Assembly (NCBI GenBank): GCA_045648425.1
Contig: JAZRNV010000077.1
Location: 1 to 13,086, forward strand
Direction: 5' to 3'
DNA length: 13,086 bases
Source of the DNA: RGIG2206 sp045648425
GTDB lineage: Bacteria; Bacillota; Clostridia; Oscillospirales; Acutalibacteraceae
Shown here: positions 5,620 to 13,086 of the stretch, piece by piece
Layout: each line of letters starts with the position of its first letter
Position numbering within the stretch: the first letter of the stretch is position 1
The notes under the pieces: model-generated
Database searches by the model: none
Told to the model about the DNA's origin: nothing
What the model saw: the letters and a program-made list of their open reading frames with translations, nothing else
Translations under genes and position numbers: made by a program

Positions 5620-6837
5620 TCAGGTACGGTAATCACCGTTGATTTTTACATAATCATATGTAAGGTCACAACCCCAAGCGCAGCTTTCATACTGACCGCT
5701 ACCCAGGGTAACAATAATTTCAATCTCTTTTTCAAGCAAAATTTCTTTTGCCTTTTCTTCAGAAAAATCAACGCCTGCACCATCGCGGCAGACCTCAATA
5801 TCACCTTTGGCAGAGCGGAAGAAAACGCCAACCTTATTAACATCTACCTTGGCACCGCTGTAGCCGATAGCGCACAGCACGCGACCCCAGTTGGCATCGG
5901 CGCCAAACATTGCAGCTTTGAGAAGACTGGAGCAAACCACGCTCTTTGCAACGGTTTTTGCCGTTTGCAAGCTGTCTGCACCGCTTACCTTGCACTCAAG
6001 CAGCTTGGTGGCGCCCTCACCGTCAGCGGCAATGGCGCGGCAGAGCATAACGGTTACACTGTTGAGGGCTTTCATAAACAGGTCAAAATCAGCACCCTCT
6101 TCGGTAATCTCCTCATTGCCTGCCAAACCGTTGGCGAGAACAACAACCATATCGTTGGTTGAGGTGTCACCGTCGATGCTGAGCATATTAAAGGTATTGG
6201 TGATGTCGCCCGACAATGCTTTTTGCAGCATGGGGGTAGATATTGCAGCATCGGTGGTCAAAAAGACCAGCATGGTTGCCATATTGGGGTGAATCATACC
6301 GCTACCCTTGGCAATACCGCCCAAACGGCAGGTTTTGCCACCAAGGGTGAATTCAACTGCAACCTCTTTTTCTACCGTGTCGGTGGTCATAATTGCTAAA
6401 GCTGCATTACTGCCGCCTTCGACAGAAAGACTATTGGCCAACTGAGGCAAAGCTGTTGCAATTGGGGTGATGTCAAGGGGCTGACCGATTACACCTGTTG
6501 ATGCTACAACAACATCTTCAGCAGAAATGTTAAGTGCCTCTGCGGTCAAAGCACTCATCTTTTCTGCCACCTCAATGCCGTCAGCGTTGCAGGTGTTGGC
6601 GTTGCCGCTATTGCAGATGATGGCCTGAGCCATACCGTCGGCGATGTGCTTTTTGGTGACGGAAAGGGGAGCACCCTTAACCAAATTGGTGGTATAAACT
6701 GCGGCCGCATTGGCCTTGTTTTCACTGAGAATAAGGGCGAGATCCATCTTTGAACGGTTTTTGCGGATTCCGCAATGAACACCGTTTGCTTTATATCCCT
6801 TTGCGGCTGTAATTCCGCCTTTAATAGCTTTAATCAT
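5620..6837 (-). CDS. argJ: Glutamate N-acetyltransferase / ornithine acetyltransferase (405 aa)
   Basis: ArgJ moves the acetyl group from N-acetylornithine to glutamate, releasing ornithine and renewing acetylglutamate. Some members also acetylate glutamate with acetyl-CoA. It is made as a precursor that cuts itself before a threonine. Here the site is NMAT-ML, with T188 as the new N-terminal nucleophile, giving an alpha chain of 187 and a beta chain of 218 residues. KGSGMIHPNMATM (178-190), the oxyanion-type STGVIG (113-118) and the C-terminal region are all present, and the length is typical. An AGGAGG site lies 8 nt before the ATG and overlaps the argC stop codon. No argA is in the window. 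A bifunctional enzyme is plausible, but the sequence alone does not settle this. Confidence 0.96.
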   Translation of the reverse strand: MIKAIKGGITAAKGYKANGVHCGIRKNRSKMDLALILSENKANAAAVYTTNLVKGAPLSVTKKHIADGMAQAIICNSGNANTCNADGIEVAEKMSALTAEALNISAEDVVVASTGVIGQPLDITPIATALPQLANSLSVEGGSNAALAIMTTDTVEKEVAVEFTLGGKTCRLGGIAKGSGMIHPNMATMLVFLTTDAAISTPMLQKALSGDITNTFNMLSIDGDTSTNDMVVVLANGLAGNEEITEEGADFDLFMKALNSVTVMLCRAIAADGEGATKLLECKVSGADSLQTAKTVAKSVVCSSLLKAAMFGADANWGRVLCAIGYSGAKVDVNKVGVFFRSAKGDIEVCRDGAGVDFSEEKAKEILLEKEIEIIVTLGSGQYESCAWGCDLTYDYVKINGDYRT

Positions 6838-6850
6838 TTAAAAATCCTCC

Positions 6851-7774
6851 TTAAAGATCAAGACCGGTAGTCTCATCTACGCCCAAAACAATGTTCATAT
6901 TTTGAATGGCAGAGCCGGAAGCGCCCTTGCCCAAATTGTCAAATCTGCTTATAAGTAAAATTCTGTCTTCATTACCGCAAACCGAAATCTCCATACCGTC
7001 CTTACCCGACATTGCGGCTGCTGACATAAAGCCGCCCTCGTCGGAGCTTTCTGCGAATTTGATGATTTTGGAGCTGCTGTAATAGCTTTTATAAAAATCT
7101 ATGATTGTTTGCATATCGCCCTTAATCATATTTTTAAACAGAGGCACAGTAACCTCCATACCGCTGTAAAAGTCGGCAACGATGGGGCAGAAGACGGGAG
7201 CATCATCAAGAGAGCAGATGGCTGTTATCTCTTTAAGATGCTTGTGCTGCTGTGTAAGGGCATACTGTCTGGGGGCGCCCAGCAGCTCACTGCGCTCAGC
7301 GCAGTTGTAGTCGGCAATCATACTTTTGCCGCCACCCGAGTAGCCGGTGATGGAAAAGCAGGTGAGCAGAGCATCTTTTTTTACAATGCCTGCATCGATA
7401 AGGGGCTTAATCAAAGACACAAATCCGCTTGCGTGGCAACCGGGATTGGCAATGCGCTTTGACTGCTGAATTTTATCATAGGCATAAAATTCGGGAAAGC
7501 CGTATGTCCATCCGGGAGCGGTGCGGTGAGCGGTGGAGGTGTCAATTATTACCGTGTTGGGGTTGTCTACCAGGGCGACCGCTTCAACAGCGGCAGCATC
7601 GGGCAAGCACAAAAAGGCAATATCGGCAAGATTAAGGGCGTCGCGTCGGGCTTCGGTATCTTTTCTGAGTGCCTCGGGAAGGCGAATGATATCTATATCC
7701 TTTCTGCCTTCAAGACGCTCAGCAATTCGCAAACCGGTGGTGCCTGCGCTGCCGTCAATAAAAATCTTTGCCAT
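6851..7774 (-). CDS. argC: N-acetyl-gamma-glutamyl-phosphate reductase, short (type 2) form (307 aa)
   Basis: ArgC reduces N-acetylglutamyl phosphate to the semialdehyde with NADPH. The Rossmann start has GSAGTTGL (8-15), not the GASGYxG of the common type 1 enzyme. The active-site cysteine C113 sits in NPGCHASG, and the following SITGYSGGGK (141-150) is the conserved substrate loop. At 307 aa it is shorter than type 1 ArgC (about 345 aa) and matches the second ArgC family. It is the first gene of the arginine block and has a consensus promoter with a leader of about 45 nt and a GTGAGG site 8 nt before the ATG. Its stop overlaps the argJ ribosome site. Confidence 0.95.
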   Translation of the reverse strand: MAKIFIDGSAGTTGLRIAERLEGRKDIDIIRLPEALRKDTEARRDALNLADIAFLCLPDAAAVEAVALVDNPNTVIIDTSTAHRTAPGWTYGFPEFYAYDKIQQSKRIANPGCHASGFVSLIKPLIDAGIVKKDALLTCFSITGYSGGGKSMIADYNCAERSELLGAPRQYALTQQHKHLKEITAICSLDDAPVFCPIVADFYSGMEVTVPLFKNMIKGDMQTIIDFYKSYYSSSKIIKFAESSDEGGFMSAAAMSGKDGMEISVCGNEDRILLISRFDNLGKGASGSAIQNMNIVLGVDETTGLDL

Positions 7775-7825
7775 AACTAAAACCTCACTTTAAAAACAAT
7801 CTGCCATGTTAATCTTGATTGAATA

Positions 7826-7854
7826 ATTATAAGCCATTACAAGCTTTTTGTCAA
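7826..7854 (-). promoter_or_regulatory. Perfect-consensus promoter of the arg operon
   Basis: On the minus strand TTGACA (7854-7849) and TATAAT (7831-7826) are separated by exactly 17 bp, both perfect sigma-A boxes. The predicted start is near 7819. Such a strong core promoter usually needs repression; no convincing arginine-repressor box was found over it. Confidence 0.9.
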
Positions 7855-7863
7855 TAGAAAAGC

Positions 7864-7944
7864 GTATAAAAATTGTATAAATAGTAATTTATTCAGTAAA
7901 TATACGCATAAATATACAGAATTTTGTGAATATTTACAATTTTT
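7864..7944. repeat. AT-rich repeat array upstream of argC
   Basis: Several repeats lie between the argC -35 box and the his terminator. GTATAAA occurs at 7864 and 7875, 11 bp apart. TAAATATAC occurs at 7897 and 7909, 12 bp apart. An imperfect 32-bp inverted repeat spans 7891-7922 with 12 of 16 pairs matching. TTGTGAAT facing ATTTACAA occupies 7924-7939. The near-helical spacing suggests binding sites for a regulator of the arg operon, but AT-rich DNA produces such repeats easily. Confidence 0.4.
7869..7881 (-). promoter_or_regulatory. Shared upstream box TTTATACAATTTT (argC copy)
   Basis: Read on the minus strand, this is the same 13 bp as at 150-162. It ends 14 bp before the argC -35 box, the identical offset to that in the glnA promoter. 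A related sequence, TTTACAATTTTT, lies in the opposite orientation at 7933-7944. The binding factor is unknown. Confidence 0.45.
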
Positions 7945-7967
7945 CTGTAAATTTTTTGAACAACACA

Positions 7968-7997
7968 ACAAAACCCCCTTGTCAGAGGACAAGGGGG
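7968..7997 (-). terminator. Terminator of the his operon
   Basis: A perfect 10-bp GC-rich stem (7974-7983 with 7988-7997) with an AGAG loop is followed on the minus strand by TTTTGTTG. It lies 10 nt beyond the hisJ stop and separates the his and arg transcription units. Confidence 0.92.
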
Positions 7998-8007
7998 AAG
8001 GATTTTA

Positions 8008-8790
8008 TTATAATTTGTTTACAAATTCGGCGCCGATTTTTGACAGTTCCTTCTGCCATTTTTCAAATTCAAAACAAAGAGCTTGCGCGTTGTGACTGTC
8101 ACTGCTGAGAATAAATTTTGCGCCTCCCTTTGAAAGATACTCTACAATTTCAAAAGCAGGGTAGGGTGATGTTTTGTAACCTCTTGAGATAGCACCCGTA
8201 TTAATTTCGAACAGCTTTCCTGCAGACAGCAGTTTGTCGGCAGCTTTTTGCCATGCTGCTGCATAGCGTGGGTGGGCAGCATCAAACAAAGCCCCGTCTT
8301 CGTTGAACTTGGTAACCAAATCGAAATGCCCGATAATGTTTGCGTCGGTAGCTTCAACCACGTGAGCTACGCAGTCATAATAGGCCTCGCAAAAAGAATA
8401 GATGTCGCCGTCAAAATGACTGTTAACAGCATCCAGCATAATTTCTTTTGTGTGGTCAACACTGTGGTAGATGCCGTCCTTTTCCACATAGTGAACCGAG
8501 CCGATAACGTAGTCAAACTCTGCAATGGGCTTGCCACCGTAAAAATCCTGCTCAATACCGCAAAGGATGTTGATTTGATGGGCATATTTCTTTTTGGCCT
8601 CGGTAATTTCGGCAATATACTTTTTGGTGTTTTCTACCGACATACAGTAGCTTTGGTCAAATTCGGTGTATCCGTGGCCTGAAAAGCCGATGGTATCCAT
8701 CCCCATACCGATGGCAGCGCGGATTATTTCCTCTACCGAGCATTCACCGTGGCTGTAATTGGTGTGGATATGATAATCACACTTTATCAT
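8008..8790 (-). CDS. hisJ: Histidinol-phosphatase, PHP family (260 aa)
   Basis: HisJ removes phosphate from L-histidinol phosphate, the penultimate phase of histidine synthesis. It is the PHP-type enzyme of Firmicutes, unrelated to the HAD-type phosphatase fused to HisB in E. coli. The metal-binding PHP motifs appear in order: H7-x-H9 (DYHIHT), H39 (SGHGY), E80 (GIEQDF), H100 (GSVHY), H155 (IGHFD) and D231-x-H233 (SSDSH). Length and motif order fit the family. The ATG overlaps the hisIE stop by 4 nt, with AGGAG 11 nt upstream. It is the last gene of the operon and fits the need for a phosphatase, since hisB here is monofunctional. Confidence 0.93.
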   Translation of the reverse strand: MIKCDYHIHTNYSHGECSVEEIIRAAIGMGMDTIGFSGHGYTEFDQSYCMSVENTKKYIAEITEAKKKYAHQINILCGIEQDFYGGKPIAEFDYVIGSVHYVEKDGIYHSVDHTKEIMLDAVNSHFDGDIYSFCEAYYDCVAHVVEATDANIIGHFDLVTKFNEDGALFDAAHPRYAAAWQKAADKLLSAGKLFEINTGAISRGYKTSPYPAFEIVEYLSKGGAKFILSSDSHNAQALCFEFEKWQKELSKIGAEFVNKL

Positions 8791-9437
8791 TGTGTCATTT
8801 TCTCCTGCTTAACCTTGTGGTCAATAACGTGACGGGATTTAAGCTCATTGTGTATATCTTCAAGAGAAATGCCTGCTTCAATCATCAAAACCATAACGTG
8901 ATACACAAGGTCTGATATTTCATAGATGGTTTCGGCCTTATCCTCTGCCTTGGCAGCGATTATAACTTCGGTGCATTCCTCGCCCACCTTTTTAAGAATC
9001 TTGTCTAAGCCCTTTTCAAAAAGATAGGTGGTGTAAGAGCCCTCTTTTTTATCGGTTTTACGGCCCTCAATAAGTGACATCAGCGATTCAAGAGAAAACT
9101 CTTTGAGTTCATCACTTTCCCAAAGGGTGTTTTCAAAGCAGGACTTGGTGCCCAGATGGCAGGCAGGGCCGTCGGGCTCTACAACTACAACCAATGCATC
9201 ATTGTCGCAATCGGCGGGTATGGATACAATGTGCTGATAATTGCCGCTGGTTTCCCCCTTGAGCCAAAGCTCCTGACGAGAGCGGCTGAAAAAGCAGGTA
9301 AGTCCCTTTTCCAAAGAAATCTTCAAGCTTTCCTCGTTCATATAAGCCAGGGTAAGAACTCGTTTGGTTGCTGAGTCAACCACGATAGCGGGAATGAGTC
9401 CTTTTTCATCAAATTTAAGCTTAGAAATATCAATCAT
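8787..9437 (-). CDS. hisI: Bifunctional phosphoribosyl-AMP cyclohydrolase / phosphoribosyl-ATP pyrophosphatase (216 aa)
   Basis: This HisIE fusion carries out steps 2 and 3 of histidine synthesis. The N-terminal cyclohydrolase (about 1-110) shows RSRQELWLKGETSGN (52-66), the metal-binding DCDND (76-80) and zinc cysteines C93 (GPACHLG) and C100 (KSCF). The C-terminal pyrophosphohydrolase (about 115-205) shows SYTTYLFEKGLDKILKKVGEE and the acidic residues E153, E154, E157 and D176 of the MazG-like helical fold. It starts 15 bp after hisF, and its AAAGGAAC ribosome site directly abuts the hisF stop. It overlaps hisJ by 4 nt. Both active sites look intact. Confidence 0.96.
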   Translation of the reverse strand: MIDISKLKFDEKGLIPAIVVDSATKRVLTLAYMNEESLKISLEKGLTCFFSRSRQELWLKGETSGNYQHIVSIPADCDNDALVVVVEPDGPACHLGTKSCFENTLWESDELKEFSLESLMSLIEGRKTDKKEGSYTTYLFEKGLDKILKKVGEECTEVIIAAKAEDKAETIYEISDLVYHVMVLMIEAGISLEDIHNELKSRHVIDHKVKQEKMTQ

Positions 9438-9452
9438 ATTAGCCGTTCCTTT

Positions 9453-10211
9453 CTATATACGTGCAGGAATGCCCTGCAACTTCATTTCATTCTTAAGATC
9501 GCTGATTTTCACTTCACCAAAGTGGAAGATAGATGCAGCCAATCCTGCATCAACCTTAGGCAAAGCTTTGAAAAGATCTATAAAGTGCTGAATGTTGCCT
9601 GCACCGCCCGATGCTATAACGGGCACGTTGACCACACTGCACACCTTGTCAAGCATTTCAAGGTCAAAACCGCCTTTTACGCCGTCGGTATCAATAGAGT
9701 TGACCACAACTTCACCGGCACCGCTTTCAACACAGCGCTTAATCCAACCGATGGCCTCCATACCGGTGTTTTCGCGGCCACCCTTTGCAAACACGCAAAA
9801 CTGCCCGTCGACACGCTTAACATCTACCGATAAAACCACGCACTGGTCGCCGTAAAGCTTGGCCGCCTCATAAATAAGGTCGGGATTGCGGATGGCGCCT
9901 GAGTTGACGCTTACCTTGTCGGCACCGCATTTTAGAACTCGGTCAAAATCATCAACGGAATTAATACCGCCGCCGACGGTAAGAGGAATAAAAACGCTTT
10001 TGGCCGTTTCACACAAAATATCAGTAAACAGCTTTCTGCCGTCGGAGGATGCGGTAATATCATAAAAGACCAACTCGTCAGCACCGCAGCTGCTGTAAAA
10101 CTTGGCAAGCTCTACGGGGGATGAAACATCCTTGAGTCCTTCAAAGTTAATGCCTTTAACCACTCTGCCGTCACGCACGTCGAGGCAGGGGATGATTCGC
10201 TTTGTTATCAT
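9453..10211 (-). CDS. hisF: Imidazole glycerol phosphate synthase, cyclase subunit (252 aa)
   Basis: HisF is the TIM-barrel cyclase that uses ammonia channelled from HisH to turn PRFAR into imidazole glycerol phosphate and AICAR. The catalytic aspartates D11 (IIPCLDVRDG) and D130 (LSVDVKR) are at the standard positions. The phosphate-binding GGGI (80-83) and a C-terminal ASGGAG loop are also seen. The length is typical. Its ATG overlaps the hisA stop by 4 nt, with GAGG 7 nt upstream inside hisA. Confidence 0.97.
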   Translation of the reverse strand: MITKRIIPCLDVRDGRVVKGINFEGLKDVSSPVELAKFYSSCGADELVFYDITASSDGRKLFTDILCETAKSVFIPLTVGGGINSVDDFDRVLKCGADKVSVNSGAIRNPDLIYEAAKLYGDQCVVLSVDVKRVDGQFCVFAKGGRENTGMEAIGWIKRCVESGAGEVVVNSIDTDGVKGGFDLEMLDKVCSVVNVPVIASGGAGNIQHFIDLFKALPKVDAGLAASIFHFGEVKISDLKNEMKLQGIPARI

Positions 10212-10921
10212 TTTGCCACCTCTATTGCTTCCTTCAGATTTATAGCTCCGGTGTAATAGGCCTTGCCGATGATGGCGCCGTATATGTCGAGGGCTCGCAG
10301 GCGCTTAACGTCATCAATGGATGACACACCGCCCGATGCAATAATCTGCATACTGAATTTTTCTGACAGCTCTTTATAGAGAGGCACGTTGGTGCCCTTC
10401 ATAGCGCCGTCAAGGGAAATGTCGGTGCAAATAAGAGTGTTTACTCCCAATTCTTGCAGCGCTTTGCAAAAATCAAAGGCGTCAAGCTGTGACTTTTCGG
10501 TCCAGCCCTTAATGGCGACCTTGCCTTCTTTAATATCAACGCCCACGGCAATTTTATCGCCGTGCTTTGCAACGGCCTGCTTTAAAAAGTCGGGATCGGT
10601 AACGGCGGCAGTGCCCAAAATAACTCTGTCAACACCGGCGCCGATATAGCGGTCAACAACCTCCATACTGCGGATTCCGCCCCCAACCTCACAAAAAAGA
10701 CCTGCAGCATTTTTTATGGCACAAACGGTATCAAGATTGGGGGTAGTGCCCGATTTGGCGCCCTCTAAATCGACCAAATGAATGTGAGTTGCCCCTGCAT
10801 TTTTGAAATCCATAGCAACCTCAACGGGGTTTTCACTGTAAACGGTCATTTGAGCGTAATCGCCTTTAAAAAGGCGAACGGCCTTGCCTTCGTATAAATC
10901 TATAGCAGGATAAATCAGCAT
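10208..10921 (-). CDS. hisA: ProFAR isomerase (237 aa)
   Basis: HisA opens the ribose ring of ProFAR in an Amadori rearrangement to PRFAR, the substrate of HisHF. It is a half-duplicated TIM barrel homologous to HisF. The catalytic D8 (YPAIDLYEGK) and D129 (VGVDIKEGKVAIKGW) are present, together with the phosphate-binding GGGIR (80-84) and SGGV near residue 200. The order hisH-hisA-hisF is the classic one. A GAGG that begins within the hisH stop region lies 8 nt before the ATG, and the gap after hisH is only 10 bp. Confidence 0.97.
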   Translation of the reverse strand: MLIYPAIDLYEGKAVRLFKGDYAQMTVYSENPVEVAMDFKNAGATHIHLVDLEGAKSGTTPNLDTVCAIKNAAGLFCEVGGGIRSMEVVDRYIGAGVDRVILGTAAVTDPDFLKQAVAKHGDKIAVGVDIKEGKVAIKGWTEKSQLDAFDFCKALQELGVNTLICTDISLDGAMKGTNVPLYKELSEKFSMQIIASGGVSSIDDVKRLRALDIYGAIIGKAYYTGAINLKEAIEVAK

Positions 10922-10931
10922 ATAATCAACC

Positions 10932-11540
10932 TCAAATTTCGCAAAAAGCGCGCAAAATGTTTAGTCCGACATCACCGCTTTTTTCGGGATGAAACTGACA
11001 TCCGAAAACGTTGCCGTTAGCGGCGGCGGCAGTCAGGCGGGCGCCATACTCTGCAGTGGCTATAACGAACTCGTTACAGTCAGTGGCGTAAAAGGAGTGA
11101 ACAAAATAAACGCAATCGCCTTGCTTTAAGTATTTAAACAGGGGGCAATCGCCTTTAAAATCAAGAGCATTCCATCCGATATGGGGAATTTTCAGCTCGG
11201 CAGGAATTACATCTGCGATGGGCTTTACGTTACCGGGTATAAGCCCCAAGCCCTCGTGCTCGCCATATTCGTAGCCCTTGTCAAAAAGCAGCTGCATACC
11301 AAGGCAAATTCCCATTAAAGGTTTACCTTGGGCGGCGAGGTCTTTAAGCACCCTATCAAGTCCCGATGAGCGCAATTTTTCGGCGGCATCACCAAAGGCG
11401 CCTACACCGGGCAGAATAATTCTGTCGGCATTGCGAAGCACCTCGGGGTCATCAGTAACCACAATATCGGCACCAATGGCGGCAAAACTGCTTTTCAAAG
11501 AAAAGAGATTGCCAACGCCGTAATCAACTATGGCAACCAT
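10932..11540 (-). CDS. hisH: Imidazole glycerol phosphate synthase, glutaminase subunit (202 aa)
   Basis: HisH is a class I glutamine amidotransferase that splits glutamine and passes ammonia to HisF. The triad is complete: C79 in GICLGMQLLF, H184 and E186 in QFHPEKSG. The PGVGAFG segment (44-50) next to the oxyanion strand is also conserved. The start codon shares one base with the hisB stop (TAATG), and AAGGGAG lies just upstream. Its glutamine demand links the operon to glnA in the same window. Confidence 0.97.
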   Translation of the reverse strand: MVAIVDYGVGNLFSLKSSFAAIGADIVVTDDPEVLRNADRIILPGVGAFGDAAEKLRSSGLDRVLKDLAAQGKPLMGICLGMQLLFDKGYEYGEHEGLGLIPGNVKPIADVIPAELKIPHIGWNALDFKGDCPLFKYLKQGDCVYFVHSFYATDCNEFVIATAEYGARLTAAAANGNVFGCQFHPEKSGDVGLNILRAFCEI

Positions 11541-12127
11541 TAAAGAACTCCCTTCGTAGAGGGGATTTCATCAGCGAAATCACTGTCGGTCATAACGGCG
11601 GCTTTTAAAGAGCGGGCAACCGATTTAAAGGCACCCTCGATTATGTGATGAGAGTTAGAGCCCTCAAGCTGTTTGATGTGCAGGGTGCACTCGGCGTTGC
11701 GAACAAAGCCGAGCCAAAACTCTTCAACCAGCTCGGTGTCAAAGTCGCCCACCTTTTCAAAAGGAATAACAAGGCCGAATTTAAGCAAGCCCCTGCCTGA
11801 GAGATCAACGGCAGAAAGGATGAGGGCCTCATCCATAGGCAGCAGCATATTACCATAGCGGCAAACGCCCTTTTTATCACCCAGCGCGGTTTTGAAGGCC
11901 TGACCAAGGCAGATGCCTATATCCTCAACGGTGTGGTGATAGTCAACGTAGGTGTCCCCCGTGCAGTTAAGGGTGATGTCAAATCGGCCATGCTTGGCAA
12001 AAAGGGTGAGCATATGGTCTAAAAAGCCACAGCCGCTTTTAATATCACTGTTGCCTGCGCCGTCAAGATTAAGGGTCAGACGGATGTCGGTTTCGTTGGT
12101 CTTTCTGTTAATTTCGGCAGTTCTCAT
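11540..12127 (-). CDS. hisB: Imidazoleglycerol-phosphate dehydratase (195 aa)
   Basis: HisB dehydrates imidazole glycerol phosphate to imidazole acetol phosphate in a manganese-dependent reaction. The metal-binding motifs of both halves are visible: FLDHM (H38), HHTVED (H64, H65, E68) and SHHIIEG (H160, H161, E164). The C-terminus PSTKGVL is typical. It is the monofunctional form, without the N-terminal phosphatase of enterobacteria, which explains the separate hisJ. The ATG overlaps the hisC stop by 4 nt, and GGAGGA lies 6 nt upstream. Confidence 0.97.
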   Translation of the reverse strand: MRTAEINRKTNETDIRLTLNLDGAGNSDIKSGCGFLDHMLTLFAKHGRFDITLNCTGDTYVDYHHTVEDIGICLGQAFKTALGDKKGVCRYGNMLLPMDEALILSAVDLSGRGLLKFGLVIPFEKVGDFDTELVEEFWLGFVRNAECTLHIKQLEGSNSHHIIEGAFKSVARSLKAAVMTDSDFADEIPSTKGVL

Positions 12128-13086
12128 TTCGATTCCTCCAAAATGCTTTTAATTTTATCAATCAATATATCCATTTGCTCTGCGGTGCCTACCGTAATGC
12201 GGTTGTAATCCTTAAGACGGGGAGTGTTAAAGTGACGCACAAGCACACCTTCGGATTTTAACCGCTTGTACAAAAATTCACCCTCAAGCTTTGGGTGCTT
12301 ACAGAACAAAAAGTTGGTGGATGAGTGGGTCATTACAAAACCCAGCACCTTAAGCTTTTCGGCGGTGCGTTCTCTTGTTTCAATTATTTCGCGGCAGTTT
12401 CTGCGAGTGTACTCCTCATCCGTAAGGCAGCCAAGGCCTGCCGCCATTGTTAAGCTGTTTATGTTGTAGGGATTGGTGGAATATTTAACCGTTTTAAGGT
12501 CGTTAATAAGCTGCTCGCAGGCAAAGCCCATACCAAGACGGGCACCGGCCATTGAACGGGATTTTGAGAAGGTTTGTGTCACAAGCAGGTTGTCATATTT
12601 GTTTATAAGCGACACCGCGCTTTGGGCGCCAAAATCAACGTAGGCCTCATCAATTACCACCACGTTATCGGGGTTGCTGATAAGTATCTGCTCAATCTCA
12701 TCAAGAGAAAGGGCGATGCCCGTAGGAGCGTTGGGATTTGCGATGAAAATTGTCTTTTTAACGCCGAGATAGTCGTTTATATCGAGGGTAAAATCCTCCT
12801 TCAGGGGGATTTCGACGTAAGGCAGACAGTTAATTTGAGCAAACACCTTGTAAAATCCGTAGGTTATGTCGGCAAACACAGCGGGAGTGTTGCCGTCGCA
12901 AAAGGCCATAAAGGCAAAGTTGAGTATCTCGTCAGATCCGTTAGTAAATAAAATCTGATTTGGGCTAAGTGAATACAGCTTGGCCATCTCATCTACAAGG
13001 GCGGTGCATTCGGGGTCAGGATAAAGCTGTAACCTTTTGGCTGCCTCTGCCGCCAGGGCTTGCGCCTTGGGGGATGGGGGATAGGG
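12124..13086 (-). CDS. hisC: Histidinol-phosphate aminotransferase, N-terminus cut by the window edge
   Basis: HisC transfers an amino group from glutamate to imidazole acetol phosphate. The reading frame stays open to the right edge; 320 residues are visible and roughly 30-40 N-terminal residues are missing. The ATG at 12987 is internal: the 33 codons before it encode the family segment PYPPSPKAQALAA and LYPDPEC. Beyond it lie FTNGSDEIL, the substrate and cofactor motif NPNAPTG, DEAYVDF, and the PLP lysine in FSKSRSMAGARLG (AAA at 12564-12562). It is a class I/II fold-type I aminotransferase. It overlaps hisB by 4 nt. hisZ/hisG/hisD probably lie further right, but this is not visible. Confidence 0.95.
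   Translation of the reverse strand, partial: PYPPSPKAQALAAEAAKRLQLYPDPECTALVDEMAKLYSLSPNQILFTNGSDEILNFAFMAFCDGNTPAVFADITYGFYKVFAQINCLPYVEIPLKEDFTLDINDYLGVKKTIFIANPNAPTGIALSLDEIEQILISNPDNVVVIDEAYVDFGAQSAVSLINKYDNLLVTQTFSKSRSMAGARLGMGFACEQLINDLKTVKYSTNPYNINSLTMAAGLGCLTDEEYTRRNCREIIETRERTAEKLKVLGFVMTHSSTNFLFCKHPKLEGEFLYKRLKSEGVLVRHFNTPRLKDYNRITVGTAEQMDILIDKIKSILEESK

Noticed and set aside
7817..7834. Arginine-repressor box overlapping the argC -10
   Set aside because: Only the right half (ATTCA) matches TNTGAATWWWWATTCANW; the left half is degraded and the AT-rich -10 explains much of the match.
10861..10876. Palindrome CGCCTTTAAAAAGGCG
   Set aside because: It lies inside hisA coding sequence for RLFKGD with no U-tract; probably codon coincidence.
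12985..12987. ATG as the start of hisC
   Set aside because: The frame continues to the window edge and encodes the conserved HisC segment PYPPSPK...LYPDPEC upstream of it.
1..13086. CRISPR array, insertion sequence, phage or defence genes, tRNA or rRNA
   Set aside because: No spaced long direct repeats, transposase-like frames, terminal inverted repeats or RNA-gene signatures were found on either strand.

Overview
The window is ordinary core metabolism from an anaerobic, low-to-mid GC Firmicute. I infer a gut-type Clostridia, probably Oscillospiraceae/Ruminococcaceae. The reasons are strong AGGAGG ribosome sites, consensus sigma-A promoters, U-tailed hairpin terminators, a rubrerythrin, a PHP-type histidinol phosphatase, and a type I glutamine synthetase of a subtype I associate with Clostridia. 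No rRNA, tRNA, CRISPR array, insertion sequence or phage gene is visible.

Layout from left to right. Positions 1-176 hold no convincing gene, only small hairpins and two short reading frames cut by the edge. glnA (239-1663, +) has its own promoter and ends at a perfect 17-bp hairpin. That hairpin also ends a convergent gene for a lipoprotein of unknown function (1724-2818, -). All remaining genes lie on the minus strand. The arginine cluster runs argC-argJ-argB-argD (7774 down to 3568). It starts from a perfect-consensus promoter and is followed after 51 bp by a rubrerythrin gene and a terminator. Upstream of it, a histidine operon reads hisC (cut by the right edge)-hisB-hisH-hisA-hisF-hisIE-hisJ (13086 down to 8008) and ends at a strong terminator. 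Five of its six junctions and the argB-argD junction are 4-nt or 1-nt overlaps or very short gaps, so the genes are probably translationally coupled.

The genes link through nitrogen. GlnA makes glutamine, which HisH hydrolyses to feed ammonia to HisF. ArgJ-ArgB-ArgC-ArgD turn glutamate into N-acetylornithine, and ArgJ recycles the acetyl group to give ornithine. The steps before hisC (hisG/hisZ/hisD) and after ornithine (argF/G/H) are not in the window.

I found no undescribed multi-gene system. The most interesting signals are regulatory. The glnA and argC promoters share an exact 13-bp box, TTTATACAATTTT, exactly 14 bp upstream of each TTGACA. The argC upstream region carries an array of AT-rich direct and inverted repeats. 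A PerR-like box sits just before the rubrerythrin ribosome site, although the gene trails the arginine operon. The lipoprotein appears to be built from three tandem beta-sandwich repeats with no catalytic domain.
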